A stretch of DNA of 41,634 nucleotides from Acidimicrobiia bacterium (lineage in GTDB: Bacteria > Actinomycetota > Acidimicrobiia > Acidimicrobiales > Aldehydirespiratoraceae). The translations under genes were made by a program, and so were the position numbers. The stretch is from assembly GCA_021296315.1 (NCBI GenBank), contig JAGWAO010000003.1, forward strand, positions 11,231-52,864. The letters are read 5' to 3'. This document shows, piece by piece, positions 1-6,749 of the stretch. Every line of letters starts with the position of its first letter. Within the stretch, counting starts at the first letter, position 1. The notes beneath the pieces were generated by a model. The model saw nothing but the letters and a program-made list of their open reading frames with translations, searched no databases and was not told where the DNA came from.

Positions 1-26
1 CAGCGCCGTAGCCGGCTGAGGGTCGG

Positions 27-956
27 ATGGATGCCATGAGACGCCCGGTAGCGGTAGCCCCGGACACCCGGCCGGTGATGTACGACGCCTTCTCGGCCGC
101 GGTGCGCGACGCGGGCGGCGAGGTGGCGGACTTGGCCGAGGCTCAGGCCCTGATCTGGGCCGACCCGTACGCAGCCGGTCTGTACCCCGAGCTGATCGCG
201 GCGGCTCCCGCGGTGGAGTGGGTGCAACTCCCCTATGCCGGGGTGGAGCCGTTCCTCGACTACCTCGACACCCGCTTCACGTGGACTTGCGCCAAGGGCG
301 TGTACGCCGACCCGGTGGCGGAATGGGTCATGGCCGCGCTGCTGATGGGCTTCCGGGACTTCCACCTGTTCGCGACGGCCGACTCGTGGTGCGCGGAGTC
401 GGGGCGCAACCTGCTGGGCTCGAGGATCACCGTGCTGGGCGGGGGCGGCATCACCCGCTCGCTGATGCGGATGCTGGAACCGTGGGGCTGCCAGGTGACG
501 GTGGTGCGACGCTCCGCGGCGCCGTTCGAGGGTGCGGCGCGGACGCTCACGCTGGCTCAGGCGCATGAGGCGGTTGCCGGCGCCGACGCAGTGGTGGTGG
601 CACTGGCATTGACTGACGAGACACGCCATGTTGTGAACGCGGCACTGCTGGAGTCGATGGGGCCGCGGTGCTGGCTGGTGAACGTGGCCCGCGGCGGGCA
701 CGTGGATCACGCCGCGCTGGGGGCCGCGCTCAGGGCGGGGACCATCGCAGGGGCGGTGCTGGATGTGACCGATCCCGAGCCGTTGCCTGACAGCTCGGAG
801 CTGTGGGGGCTAGCGAACTGCGTGATCACGCCCCACATCGGCAACACCCGCGAGATGGGCCTGCCCCTGATCACCAACCGGGTGCGCGAGAACGTGCGCC
901 GCTGGCTGGCCGGCGAGGAGCTGCTGGGCCTGGTCGACGTAGCCCTCGGCTACTGA
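27..956 (+). CDS. D-isomer-specific 2-hydroxyacid dehydrogenase family protein
   Basis: 309-residue protein of the NAD-dependent 2-hydroxyacid dehydrogenase family, which interconverts 2-hydroxy and 2-keto acids in the cytoplasm. The C-terminal signature VNVARGG (about 219-224, Arg222) and TPHIGN (His270) supply two of the three usual catalytic residues. At the place of the usual glutamate the motif reads DVTDPEP, so Asp249 stands there. The nucleotide loop VLGGGGIT (137-143) lacks the last glycine of the GxGxxG pattern. The ATG at 27 has GAGGG four bases upstream; a second in-frame ATG lies at 36 and could also serve. The substrate cannot be read from the sequence. It stands alone upstream of an AT-rich intergenic region. 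The family call is safe, the specificity unknown. Confidence 0.88.
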   Translation: MDAMRRPVAVAPDTRPVMYDAFSAAVRDAGGEVADLAEAQALIWADPYAAGLYPELIAAAPAVEWVQLPYAGVEPFLDYLDTRFTWTCAKGVYADPVAEWVMAALLMGFRDFHLFATADSWCAESGRNLLGSRITVLGGGGITRSLMRMLEPWGCQVTVVRRSAAPFEGAARTLTLAQAHEAVAGADAVVVALALTDETRHVVNAALLESMGPRCWLVNVARGGHVDHAALGAALRAGTIAGAVLDVTDPEPLPDSSELWGLANCVITPHIGNTREMGLPLITNRVRENVRRWLAGEELLGLVDVALGY

Positions 957-974
957 CGCTCGCCATCGACACTT

Positions 975-1003
975 GAGGTTTCAATCTATTCCATTATATT
1001 ACA
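975..1003 (+). promoter_or_regulatory. AT-rich upstream block shared by the two coiled-coil paralogues
   Basis: A low-GC block 38 bases before the start of the small gene at 1041. It aligns without gaps to 5375-5403, upstream of the paralogue at 5442, with 21 of 29 positions identical (shared core TTTCAAT, then TTC, then AT). Its position and AT content suggest a promoter or a regulator site retained with the duplicated gene. No clear -35/-10 pair can be assigned. Confidence 0.5.
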
Positions 1004-1040
1004 TTTGCAATGGGTGTCACTTGCTGGTACAGTCCCCGGC

Positions 1041-1361
1041 ATGGAAGCCGCACTTCTGACGATGGTCGCCGCGCTGTTTTTCGCTGTGCTCGGGAGCATC
1101 TTCGAGCAGCGCCGAGAGGGAGCCAAGACTCGCGACAAGCTGGACGAGAACACCGAGGCTCTGCGAGAACTCGCCGGCCGGACCACGATCCTCGAGGCCA
1201 GCCACCAGCACCTGCTCCAGGACTTCGCGGAGCACCGCCGCCTCACCGACAAGAACCACGCAGAAGTCACGGGCAGTCTCGCCGACGCCCGCGAGCGTCT
1301 GGCCCGCATCGAAGGCCATATGGGTATCGGCATTCCACCGCCCAACGCGACCGAGGGCTAG
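1041..1361 (+). CDS. Small membrane-anchored coiled-coil protein, paralogue A
   Basis: 106-residue protein without a family I recognise. Residues 1-20 form one hydrophobic helix (MEAALLTMVAALFFAVLGSI), followed by a charged, heptad-like region rich in Arg, Glu and Leu to about residue 95 and a short Gly/Pro tail (GIGIPPPN). This suggests an inner-membrane anchor with a cytoplasmic coiled coil. The ATG at 1041 is chosen over an upstream in-frame start at 1005 because the paralogue at 5442 begins at exactly this residue. The two proteins share almost identical blocks: QRREGAKTRDKLDEN near residues 23-37, and a long C-terminal block that starts with EHRRLTDKNHAEVTGSLADA in this copy. No partner gene is evident. 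The reading frame is well supported by the paralogue. Confidence 0.8.
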   Translation: MEAALLTMVAALFFAVLGSIFEQRREGAKTRDKLDENTEALRELAGRTTILEASHQHLLQDFAEHRRLTDKNHAEVTGSLADARERLARIEGHMGIGIPPPNATEG

Positions 1362-1396
1362 CGGCACGTTCGGTCCAAGCGCTTGACAGGACTGCC

Positions 1397-1426
1397 TTTG
1401 TATTGCAAACTACTTTGCAATACAAA
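1397..1426. promoter_or_regulatory. Perfect 13+13 bp palindrome, probable operator of the winged-helix regulator
   Basis: TTTGTATTGCAAA (1397-1409), a 4-base spacer, then its exact reverse complement TTTGCAATACAAA (1414-1426). It lies 21 bases before the GTG of the membrane-protein gene at 1447, just downstream of a consensus -35 hexamer TTGACA at 1383-1388; no good -10 is visible at 17 bases. AT-rich dyads of this size usually bind dimeric winged-helix regulators, and one is encoded two genes on (2078-2443), so autoregulation of the three-gene unit is likely. The flanks lack the U-run and GC-rich stem of a terminator. Confidence 0.7.
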
Positions 1427-1446
1427 CTAATGGGAAGGCGGACACC

Positions 1447-2070
1447 GTGCAGGCATTCGACGAAGACGCAGATGACCTAACGGCAGAGGAGAGCTGGCAG
1501 GCCATCCACACCACGATGGATGACGCCCGCAGCTCAATGTACCTGGCCGGGAGCACCGCGATCATGCTGCTGTGGGGCGTGATCGTTTCATTGGGCTACT
1601 TCTCCCATTACGCCATCGACACGCTCGCCACGGCGTTCGCTGAGGATAGGCCGTGGTTTCCAGGCCCGTTATGGGGCGGCCTCGGGACAGTGGGTGGGGT
1701 GTGCAGCGGCATCATCGGTCACCGAGCGGGCAGCAACATGGCGACCAGTGAAGCGGCCCGCCGTGCAGGGATCAGGGTGTTCTTCTTCTGGAGTTCCGTG
1801 GTGGTGGCCGCGTTCCTCCTCACATCCGCGGCAGGGTTGTGGAACGCCGACAACTTTCCGCGGGTCTTTGTCGGAGTGATCGCACTCGGCTACGTCCTGT
1901 TCGGCATCATGCACCGCCCCATGATTGCGGTGTTGGGACTGGCGTACGCGGCGGCGTTCTATTTCCCGAATTATCTCCTCGGGGACGCTGCAATGGCGGT
2001 ATCGGGATCAGCGATGGTGGCGATGACTGCCGCCGGTTTCGCTTGGGTCCTCAGGACCGGCGAATGGTGA
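1447..2070 (+). CDS. Polytopic membrane protein of unknown function
   Basis: 207-residue protein with a short acidic N-terminus (about 30 residues) and five to six predicted membrane helices (around 32-52, 75-90, 112-130, 140-153, 157-175, 183-202). I do not recognise a named family. The GTG start is supported by GGGAAGG eight bases upstream. The gene lies directly behind the 13+13 bp palindrome and is followed after 7 bases by a winged-helix regulator, which is followed by a metallo-beta-lactamase-fold gene overlapping by 4 bases, so the three form one operon. Membrane proteins paired with small winged-helix regulators of this type are common in Actinobacteria. What it senses or moves is not shown by the sequence. 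Confidence 0.82.
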   Translation: MQAFDEDADDLTAEESWQAIHTTMDDARSSMYLAGSTAIMLLWGVIVSLGYFSHYAIDTLATAFAEDRPWFPGPLWGGLGTVGGVCSGIIGHRAGSNMATSEAARRAGIRVFFFWSSVVVAAFLLTSAAGLWNADNFPRVFVGVIALGYVLFGIMHRPMIAVLGLAYAAAFYFPNYLLGDAAMAVSGSAMVAMTAAGFAWVLRTGEW

Positions 2071-2077
2071 ACTACCG

Positions 2078-2443
2078 GTGAGCGTCGAGTCCTCCCCTGC
2101 TGACGAAGCGATCATTCTCGACGAGATCATCCATCAGCCGACTCGGCTGAGGATCATGACGCTGCTGGTCTCGGTTCCGCAATTGGACCACCTGGCCTAC
2201 GGGTTCATCCAGCAGACCCTGGATCTGACCGGAGGCAACCTCACCATCCATCTGCGCAAGCTCGAATCGGCGGGCTTCCTGGCGATCACCAAGGAGTTCC
2301 AGGGCTCCAAGCCCCGCACCTGGGTGCAGGCGACGCCGACCGGACGGCAAGCCTTCGCCAGCTACCTGTCGAACCTGCAGAGGACGTTGGGTTTGCGCAT
2401 AGGCCCCGCCGATGCCGCCGATAGACAAGCAGGCAGCCAGTGA
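2078..2443 (+). CDS. Winged-helix transcriptional regulator (HTH_27/MarR-ArsR-like)
   Basis: 121-residue DNA-binding protein consisting almost only of a winged helix. It carries the helix pattern PTRLRIMTLL, the recognition-helix region LTGGNLTIHLRKLESAGFL (about 49-67) and a wing ending in TWVQATPTGR. This matches the short 'winged helix DNA-binding domain' regulators in which LSxGNLSxHLRKLE is diagnostic. There is no ligand-binding domain or cysteine metal site. GTG start, 7 bases after the membrane-protein stop; its own stop overlaps the next start as GTGA. It is the natural candidate to bind the palindrome at 1397-1426. Confidence 0.87.
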   Translation: MSVESSPADEAIILDEIIHQPTRLRIMTLLVSVPQLDHLAYGFIQQTLDLTGGNLTIHLRKLESAGFLAITKEFQGSKPRTWVQATPTGRQAFASYLSNLQRTLGLRIGPADAADRQAGSQ

Positions 2444-3069
2444 CCGACCGCATTCTGGAGCACCTGCCATACATCGACATCGTTGCGATGGGTCGAGCGA
2501 CGCGGGTTCCCGACTGGTACGGCGACGCCGTCGGAGACTCCTTCGACGTGCACAGCTTCGTGATCCATCACCCCGACAGCCTGATCATCATCGACGCCGG
2601 AATCGGGAGGGGCAATGAGCCAATCGATCACCTCTACGCCCCCCAGGCCGTGGATATCGGGGACGCGCTGGGATCGTTCGGCGTGGCCCTGGCGCAGGTC
2701 CAGGCGCTCATCCTCACCCACCTCCATCTTGACCATTGCGGGCAGGCACGCCGCTTCACCGCCCCGACCTTCGTGCAGCGAGCTGAGGTCGAAGCGGCGA
2801 GCGCTGCGGGCTACACGGTGCCGGAGTGGATCCCTGACGATGACGTACGACTGGTGGAGGGCGATGTGGAGGTCGCAACTGGCGTTCGGGTCCTCGCCAC
2901 GCCGGGCCACACGCCGGGCCACCAGTCGGTGGTCGTCGACGCCCGACACGGCCGAGCCGTGATCGTCGGGCAGGCCTGCTACCGCTCGGGGGACTTCGCG
3001 GGGCTGGAACCCGTTCCGGACTGTGACGACGCTCTGGAACTCGCACGGTCGTCGATCAGCCGGCTCTGA
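2440..3069 (+). CDS. Metallo-beta-lactamase-fold hydrolase, AHL-lactonase-like
   Basis: 209-residue MBL-fold protein, probably cytoplasmic (no signal peptide). It has the metal-binding motif HLHLDH (His94, His96, Asp98, His99) and the third-site histidine in ATPGHTPGHQS (His161). The overall layout resembles N-acyl-homoserine-lactone lactonases and related hydrolases. At the position of the bridging aspartate (IDASYT in AiiA-type enzymes) this protein has VGQACY, so Gln178 replaces Asp; the second metal site may be altered. The terminal histidine of the AiiA set is also not evident, the protein ending soon after. Translation is coupled to the regulator by a GTGA overlap. The substrate could be a lactone or another ester; lactonase activity is only an inference. 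Confidence 0.82.
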   Translation: MTDRILEHLPYIDIVAMGRATRVPDWYGDAVGDSFDVHSFVIHHPDSLIIIDAGIGRGNEPIDHLYAPQAVDIGDALGSFGVALAQVQALILTHLHLDHCGQARRFTAPTFVQRAEVEAASAAGYTVPEWIPDDDVRLVEGDVEVATGVRVLATPGHTPGHQSVVVDARHGRAVIVGQACYRSGDFAGLEPVPDCDDALELARSSISRL

Positions 3070-3198
3070 GCGCTCGACCCAGCGACGTTCTACTTCAGTC
3101 ATGACGATCGACGCCCTGCTCTCGAACAATAGCTGTCATATGCGTTAACTGCTCGATATTGCACAACTGATGTCACACCCCCCTGGCATGATCTGTTC

Positions 3199-4650
3199 AT
3201 GGTTGCGAGCACGGCACGGCGGGTGCGGGAGGGGTTGGCGGAACTGATCCGGCTGGCCAACGATCCGGCTACTGCGACTTCGGATCTGCGGGTGTTGCTG
3301 GCGGAGTGCAAGACCTTCGGTGGGCAGTTGGCGGTGTTGCAGGCCGATACGGCTGTGGGAGTGGCGGCTCGGGAGCAGCACGGCGATTCGGGCGTGGGGG
3401 TGCTGGCGCAGGCTGTTGGGTTGCCGCGACGTGACGCGGCGAGGCAGGTGAAGATCGCGAAGCAGCTGCAGTCGCTGCCGTCAGTGCGTGACGCGGTTGA
3501 GAGCGGTGACATCTCCATCGCTAACGCCAGGGTGCTGGGCGGCACTTCGGAACGAACCAGCACCGAGGAGGTGGAACAGGACTCGGAGCTGTTGAGGAAG
3601 GCGGCAGCGTTGTCGCCTGAGCAGCTAGCGCGGGAGGCGGCCCGGTGGGCTGCACATCGTCAGGAAGATGATGGTGAGGGCCTCTATCGGCGGCAGCGAG
3701 CCCGGAGGCGTTTGAGCTTCTGGGACGGCGACGATGGGATGGTGCATCTACGGGGCGAGTTGGATCCGGTGACCGGGGCCAAGGTGCGCAAGCGTCTTGT
3801 CCAGGAGTCCGAGAGGCTGCGCCGGGCCGCCCTACGTAGCACCGGCGGGGACAAGCCCAGCCTGAACCAGCGAATGGCCGACGCGCTCGACACGTTGACC
3901 TCCCACGGCAGCATCTACGCCAGAGCCGATCGCGACACCAACGACGCCCACAACGCCAACAATGACAACCATGACAGGGCCGCTGGCGGTGTCGGCGGCG
4001 GTGGGGGTCGATCCAGAAGCGACAACACCAAGGGCGGTGGCGTCACGGTCAAGGGCGGCACCGGCGACGATGTGAGCGACGGCGGTGTCGGCGACGGGGA
4101 GGCCGGCTTTCGTGGTGCCAGGTGCGGGTGCAGCCGGGTGTCGGCTGACATAACCATCGTGCAGCACCTCAGCGCGGAGGGCACCGAAGCTCTCGCGCAG
4201 ATCGACGGGGGCGCGGTTATCCCTCCGAGCGTGCTCGAGGAGTACTTCTGCAACGCCAGGATCACAGGAGTGGTGTTCGGCAGCGAGGGCATGCCGCTGT
4301 GGCACGGCCACGCCAAGCGGCGGGCCACCAAGGCCCAGATGAACGCGCTGCGGGCCCGCTACGGCGCCTGCGGTGGCTGCGGCGCCAACATGTGGATATG
4401 TGACGGCCACCACATCAGACCGGTGTCACAGGGAGGGCCCACCAACATTGACAACTTGATGCTGTTGTGTTGGGCCTGCCATCAGAAGGTGCATCACCAC
4501 GGCTGGCGGGAGGTGCCCGACGGGAGAGGCCTCTACACCATCGAGCCGCCCGAGCGCATCCGCCACGGCCCCGCCCACGCCCCCGACGCTCCACCAACCC
4601 ACGGGCCATCCCGAGGCCGTCGGTCGCTAGCCAAGACCGGCGGGGCCTGA
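3199..4650 (+). CDS. DUF222 / HNH endonuclease domain protein (13E12 type)
   Basis: 483-residue protein typical of Actinobacteria. Residues about 1-240 are a DUF222-like helical region (including the LDPVTGAKVRKRL and NQRMADAL motifs). Residues about 245-310 are a low-complexity Gly/Asp/Asn/Ser stretch. The C-terminus is an HNH nuclease: CGGCG near 390, the DGHHIRP core (His403/His404), the conserved Asn of NIDNL, and CWACH near 424. The C-x2-C pairs probably bind structural zinc. ATG start at 3199. These genes are multicopy in many actinobacterial genomes and of unproven role (self-splicing or homing-like spread, or DNA processing, has been supposed). The 3' end overlaps the convergent gene at 4627 by 24 bases. 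A 129-base gap upstream holds no other gene. Confidence 0.9.
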   Translation: MVASTARRVREGLAELIRLANDPATATSDLRVLLAECKTFGGQLAVLQADTAVGVAAREQHGDSGVGVLAQAVGLPRRDAARQVKIAKQLQSLPSVRDAVESGDISIANARVLGGTSERTSTEEVEQDSELLRKAAALSPEQLAREAARWAAHRQEDDGEGLYRRQRARRRLSFWDGDDGMVHLRGELDPVTGAKVRKRLVQESERLRRAALRSTGGDKPSLNQRMADALDTLTSHGSIYARADRDTNDAHNANNDNHDRAAGGVGGGGGRSRSDNTKGGGVTVKGGTGDDVSDGGVGDGEAGFRGARCGCSRVSADITIVQHLSAEGTEALAQIDGGAVIPPSVLEEYFCNARITGVVFGSEGMPLWHGHAKRRATKAQMNALRARYGACGGCGANMWICDGHHIRPVSQGGPTNIDNLMLLCWACHQKVHHHGWREVPDGRGLYTIEPPERIRHGPAHAPDAPPTHGPSRGRRSLAKTGGA

Positions 4651-5253
4651 TGGCACACGGCGGTCGCCGAGGTAGCGCACGCCTAGCCAGGATCCGAGCA
4701 TGCCGCCGACGGTGGACAGGGCCAGGTCGCCGACGGTGTCACCGTAGGTGAGGGCCAGACCGCCGCCGGCGCCGGTCTCGGCCACGATCCACTCCGCGAT
4801 CTCCCAGCCGACGATGGCCAGCGCGCCGATGCCTGCTCCCAGGAGCCAGGCATCGCCGTTCGACATCACTCGCGCCGAGCCGCCCCGGCGATAGCGCCAG
4901 GCGTGGAACGCGGCCACCAGCAGCACCCAGTTGAGCGCGTGCAGCACATCGTCGGTGGCGTCATAGGCGTCGTAGGCGCCGACGAGGTTGCCGAGCGTGT
5001 CGATCAGGAACGGCGCCACCACCAGCACGTCCGCCGTGGCCGGATAGGGCCGGAAGCGCCGACGCCACGCCAGCGGCACGATCGCGGCCGACAGCATGAA
5101 CAGAGGGAACCTGAACGCCATGCCCTTGCCTTCGAGTTGGTCGAGCGGCACCGTCAGAGCGACCACGAACGCCAGCAGCAGAGCAACCTTCATCGCGGCC
5201 GCGGCCGGGACCGCCAGACGGCCGGCGTCCAATCGCTCTGCTCCGGTAGTCAC
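4627..5253 (-). CDS. YjdF-like (DUF2238-type) inner membrane protein
   Basis: 208-residue polytopic membrane protein with about six helices. The motifs DVLHALNW (about 101-108) and TYGDTVGDLALSTVGGMLG near the C-terminus resemble those of the YjdF/DUF2238 family of inner-membrane proteins of unknown function. In that family a histidine or asparagine within the helix and a GDxxxDL motif are conserved. GTG start at 5253. It is convergent with the HNH gene, overlapping it by 24 bases, and divergent from the coiled-coil gene at 5442. No regulator lies next to it. The family match rests on motif memory and is moderately sure; the membrane topology is clear. Confidence 0.72.
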   Translation of the reverse strand: MTTGAERLDAGRLAVPAAAAMKVALLLAFVVALTVPLDQLEGKGMAFRFPLFMLSAAIVPLAWRRRFRPYPATADVLVVAPFLIDTLGNLVGAYDAYDATDDVLHALNWVLLVAAFHAWRYRRGGSARVMSNGDAWLLGAGIGALAIVGWEIAEWIVAETGAGGGLALTYGDTVGDLALSTVGGMLGSWLGVRYLGDRRVPSGPAGLG

Positions 5254-5374
5254 GACCAGACACCCTAGAAGGCCAATGGCTGGGCCGTCCGCCAGACGGA
5301 GAGCTGATCACCTCGTTGATCTCCCGACACCCGCTCCGAGGGCCCGCAGGCTGACGCTTCCACGGCGGCCAGTA

Positions 5375-5403
5375 GAGTTTTCAATGTGTTCTATGTTATT
5401 GAA
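5375..5403 (+). promoter_or_regulatory. AT-rich upstream block shared with paralogue A
   Basis: Partner of the block at 975-1003, with 21 of 29 positions identical and no gap. It ends 39 bases before the GTG at 5442, against 38 bases at the other copy. The conserved distance to the start supports a shared promoter or regulatory site rather than chance similarity. Confidence 0.5.
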
Positions 5404-5441
5404 GTCGCATCTGACCGGGGAGTACGAGTAGTCTGCGATCT

Positions 5442-5783
5442 GTGGATGCTGCACTATTGACGATGGTCACCGCGCTGTTCGCAGCCGTTCTCGCCAGTGC
5501 ACTAGACCAGCGCCGGGAGGGAGCCAAGACCCGAGACAAGCTGGACGAGAACAACCGCACCGTACGCGACCTCGCGGTCAAAGTCGTGAACCTCTCCGCC
5601 CAAGTCGACGTCCTCGACGCCGGCCAGCAGCACCTGGCCCAGGGCCTCGCGGATCACCGCCGCCTTACGGACAAGAACCACGCGGAGGTCACGGGAAGTC
5701 TTGCCGATGCCCGCGAGCGGTTGGCCCGCATCGAGGGGCACTTGGGAATCGGCCTGCCACCACCGAACACGGCCGACAGCTAG
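5442..5783 (+). CDS. Small membrane-anchored coiled-coil protein, paralogue B
   Basis: 113-residue paralogue of the gene at 1041. A hydrophobic N-terminal helix (MDAALLTMVTALFAAVLASAL) is followed by QRREGAKTRDKLDENN, a seven-residue-longer heptad region (VVNLSAQVDVLDAGQQHLAQ) and a C-terminal block that runs from HRRLTDKNHAEVTGSLADA to GHLGIGLPPPN, nearly identical to copy A. GTG start; the upstream DNA is also conserved. The middle of the protein has diverged, while the proximal and distal thirds have not, so the ends are probably under functional constraint (membrane insertion and a protein contact). Function unknown. Confidence 0.82.
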   Translation: MDAALLTMVTALFAAVLASALDQRREGAKTRDKLDENNRTVRDLAVKVVNLSAQVDVLDAGQQHLAQGLADHRRLTDKNHAEVTGSLADARERLARIEGHLGIGLPPPNTADS

Positions 5784-5813
5784 AGGCTGGCCTACGCAGG
5801 CGTCTGATGGGTC

Positions 5814-6662
5814 TCAGTTCAGGAGGCTGCGGAGTTCGGCCAGGCGGGGGGCGACCACGTCGGAGATGATGCCGGGCCTGTCGCTCGGCGGTGCCAGGGC
5901 GGCCTCGCCCCAGAGTGCCCGGCCGGCCATGAATCCTGAGCAGCCGGCGGCAACAGCTGCGGCCACTTGATCACGGTATGACTCGAAGTTGCCGCCGCCC
6001 GACAGCAGGGTCCACGGCATGGGGCAGCGCTCGGTGATCTCCGCACAGGCGGCTGCCCACACATCGCGATCGAGCTCGCGGGAGGGGTCCACCGGGAAGG
6101 GCAGCTTCAGCAGATGGGGGTCCATGGCCGCGAACCGCTCGACCGTCTCGATTACGATGGCGCGGCGGGCGGCGGGGTCGTCGAGGCCGTAGTAGAGCGG
6201 CTCCAGCACGAGCGGGATCCCCACCCGGCGGCACTCGGCGAGAATCTCAGCAGCCACCCGCTCCTGGGCCGCGCCGTGGGCGCGGTCGGGGCGGTAGAGG
6301 ACCAGCAGCTTCGCAGCCGAGGCCCCGCAGGCGGCCGCGGCCTCTACCGACCAGCCCTCCAGAATCCGTGTAGGGGCAGCCTCGGGATCAGCCGCGTAGC
6401 CCTGGGCCTCCAGCGCAGCGGTGAACCCCACCCCGTCGGGCAGGGTGCCATCGAGCAACTGAGGAATCGAGTACTCGGGCTCCAGCATCACACCGGTGGC
6501 CCCCTCAGCCAGGGCTCCGACCAGCTCGCGCTTCAGACCGGTCATGTCGTCGGCGCCGACCGAATCCTGGTCATCGGGGGCCAGGACCGCCCGCAGCGAG
6601 TCGCGGTGATCGATGGCGAGCACTCCGAAGCGCCCGCCGTTGGATATGCCGTCCAGGCTCAC
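5814..6662 (-). CDS. LacD/YihT-like class I aldolase, probable DKGP aldolase of the inositol pathway
   Basis: 282-residue TIM-barrel aldolase. The start region LAIDHRDSLRAVL (15-27), EPEYSIPQLL (61-70), AAKLLVLYRPD (116-126, Lys118), LVLEPLYY (Glu154) and HLLKLPFPVDP with Lys186 fit the tagatose-1,6-bisphosphate/sulfofructosephosphate aldolase family. In that family the lysine of LLKxPFP forms the Schiff base. It is the last gene of the inositol cluster and sits beside iolB, so the likely substrate is 2-deoxy-5-keto-gluconate 6-phosphate, cleaved to dihydroxyacetone phosphate and malonate semialdehyde. The usual enzyme for this, IolJ, is a class II aldolase, so this would be a non-homologous replacement. 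The GTG start overlaps the stop of a 25-codon frame made by a duplicated start region. Confidence 0.82.
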   Translation of the reverse strand: MSLDGISNGGRFGVLAIDHRDSLRAVLAPDDQDSVGADDMTGLKRELVGALAEGATGVMLEPEYSIPQLLDGTLPDGVGFTAALEAQGYAADPEAAPTRILEGWSVEAAAACGASAAKLLVLYRPDRAHGAAQERVAAEILAECRRVGIPLVLEPLYYGLDDPAARRAIVIETVERFAAMDPHLLKLPFPVDPSRELDRDVWAAACAEITERCPMPWTLLSGGGNFESYRDQVAAAVAAGCSGFMAGRALWGEAALAPPSDRPGIISDVVAPRLAELRSLLN

Positions 6663-6749
6663 GACCCTGCCCCGGCGGGATGCGAAGAGGTCCAGAGCCG
6701 GCGCACCGACGAGTCCGAGATCCCGCCGAGGCTCACGACCCTGCCCCGG
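6655..6749 (-). repeat. 21-bp direct repeat duplicating the iolB/aldolase junction, with a 25-codon mini-frame
   Basis: A 21-base sequence occurs at 6655-6675 and again at 6729-6749. The distal copy (6729-6749) covers the end of iolB, and the proximal copy the start of the aldolase. On the minus strand a GTG at 6736 overlaps the iolB stop as GTGA and opens a frame of 25 codons beginning MSLGGISD, which resembles the aldolase start MSLDGISN. That frame ends HPAGAGS, which resembles the iolB end HGPGAGS. Its TGA again overlaps the aldolase GTG. This is best read as a partial duplication of the gene junction that leaves a two-step coupled start. Confidence 0.75.

Noticed and set aside
2-19. Tail of an upstream gene ending at position 19
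   Set aside because: Only five codons are visible and any frame could show a stop by chance; nothing supports it.
1004-1011. TTTGCAAT as an operator for the winged-helix regulator before the coiled-coil gene
   Set aside because: Only a half-site is present and an eight-base match is weak; mentioned only as a hint.
3199-4650. DUF222/HNH gene as an insertion sequence or group II intron
   Set aside because: No terminal repeats, target duplication or reverse transcriptase are visible; such genes are ordinary multicopy actinobacterial genes.
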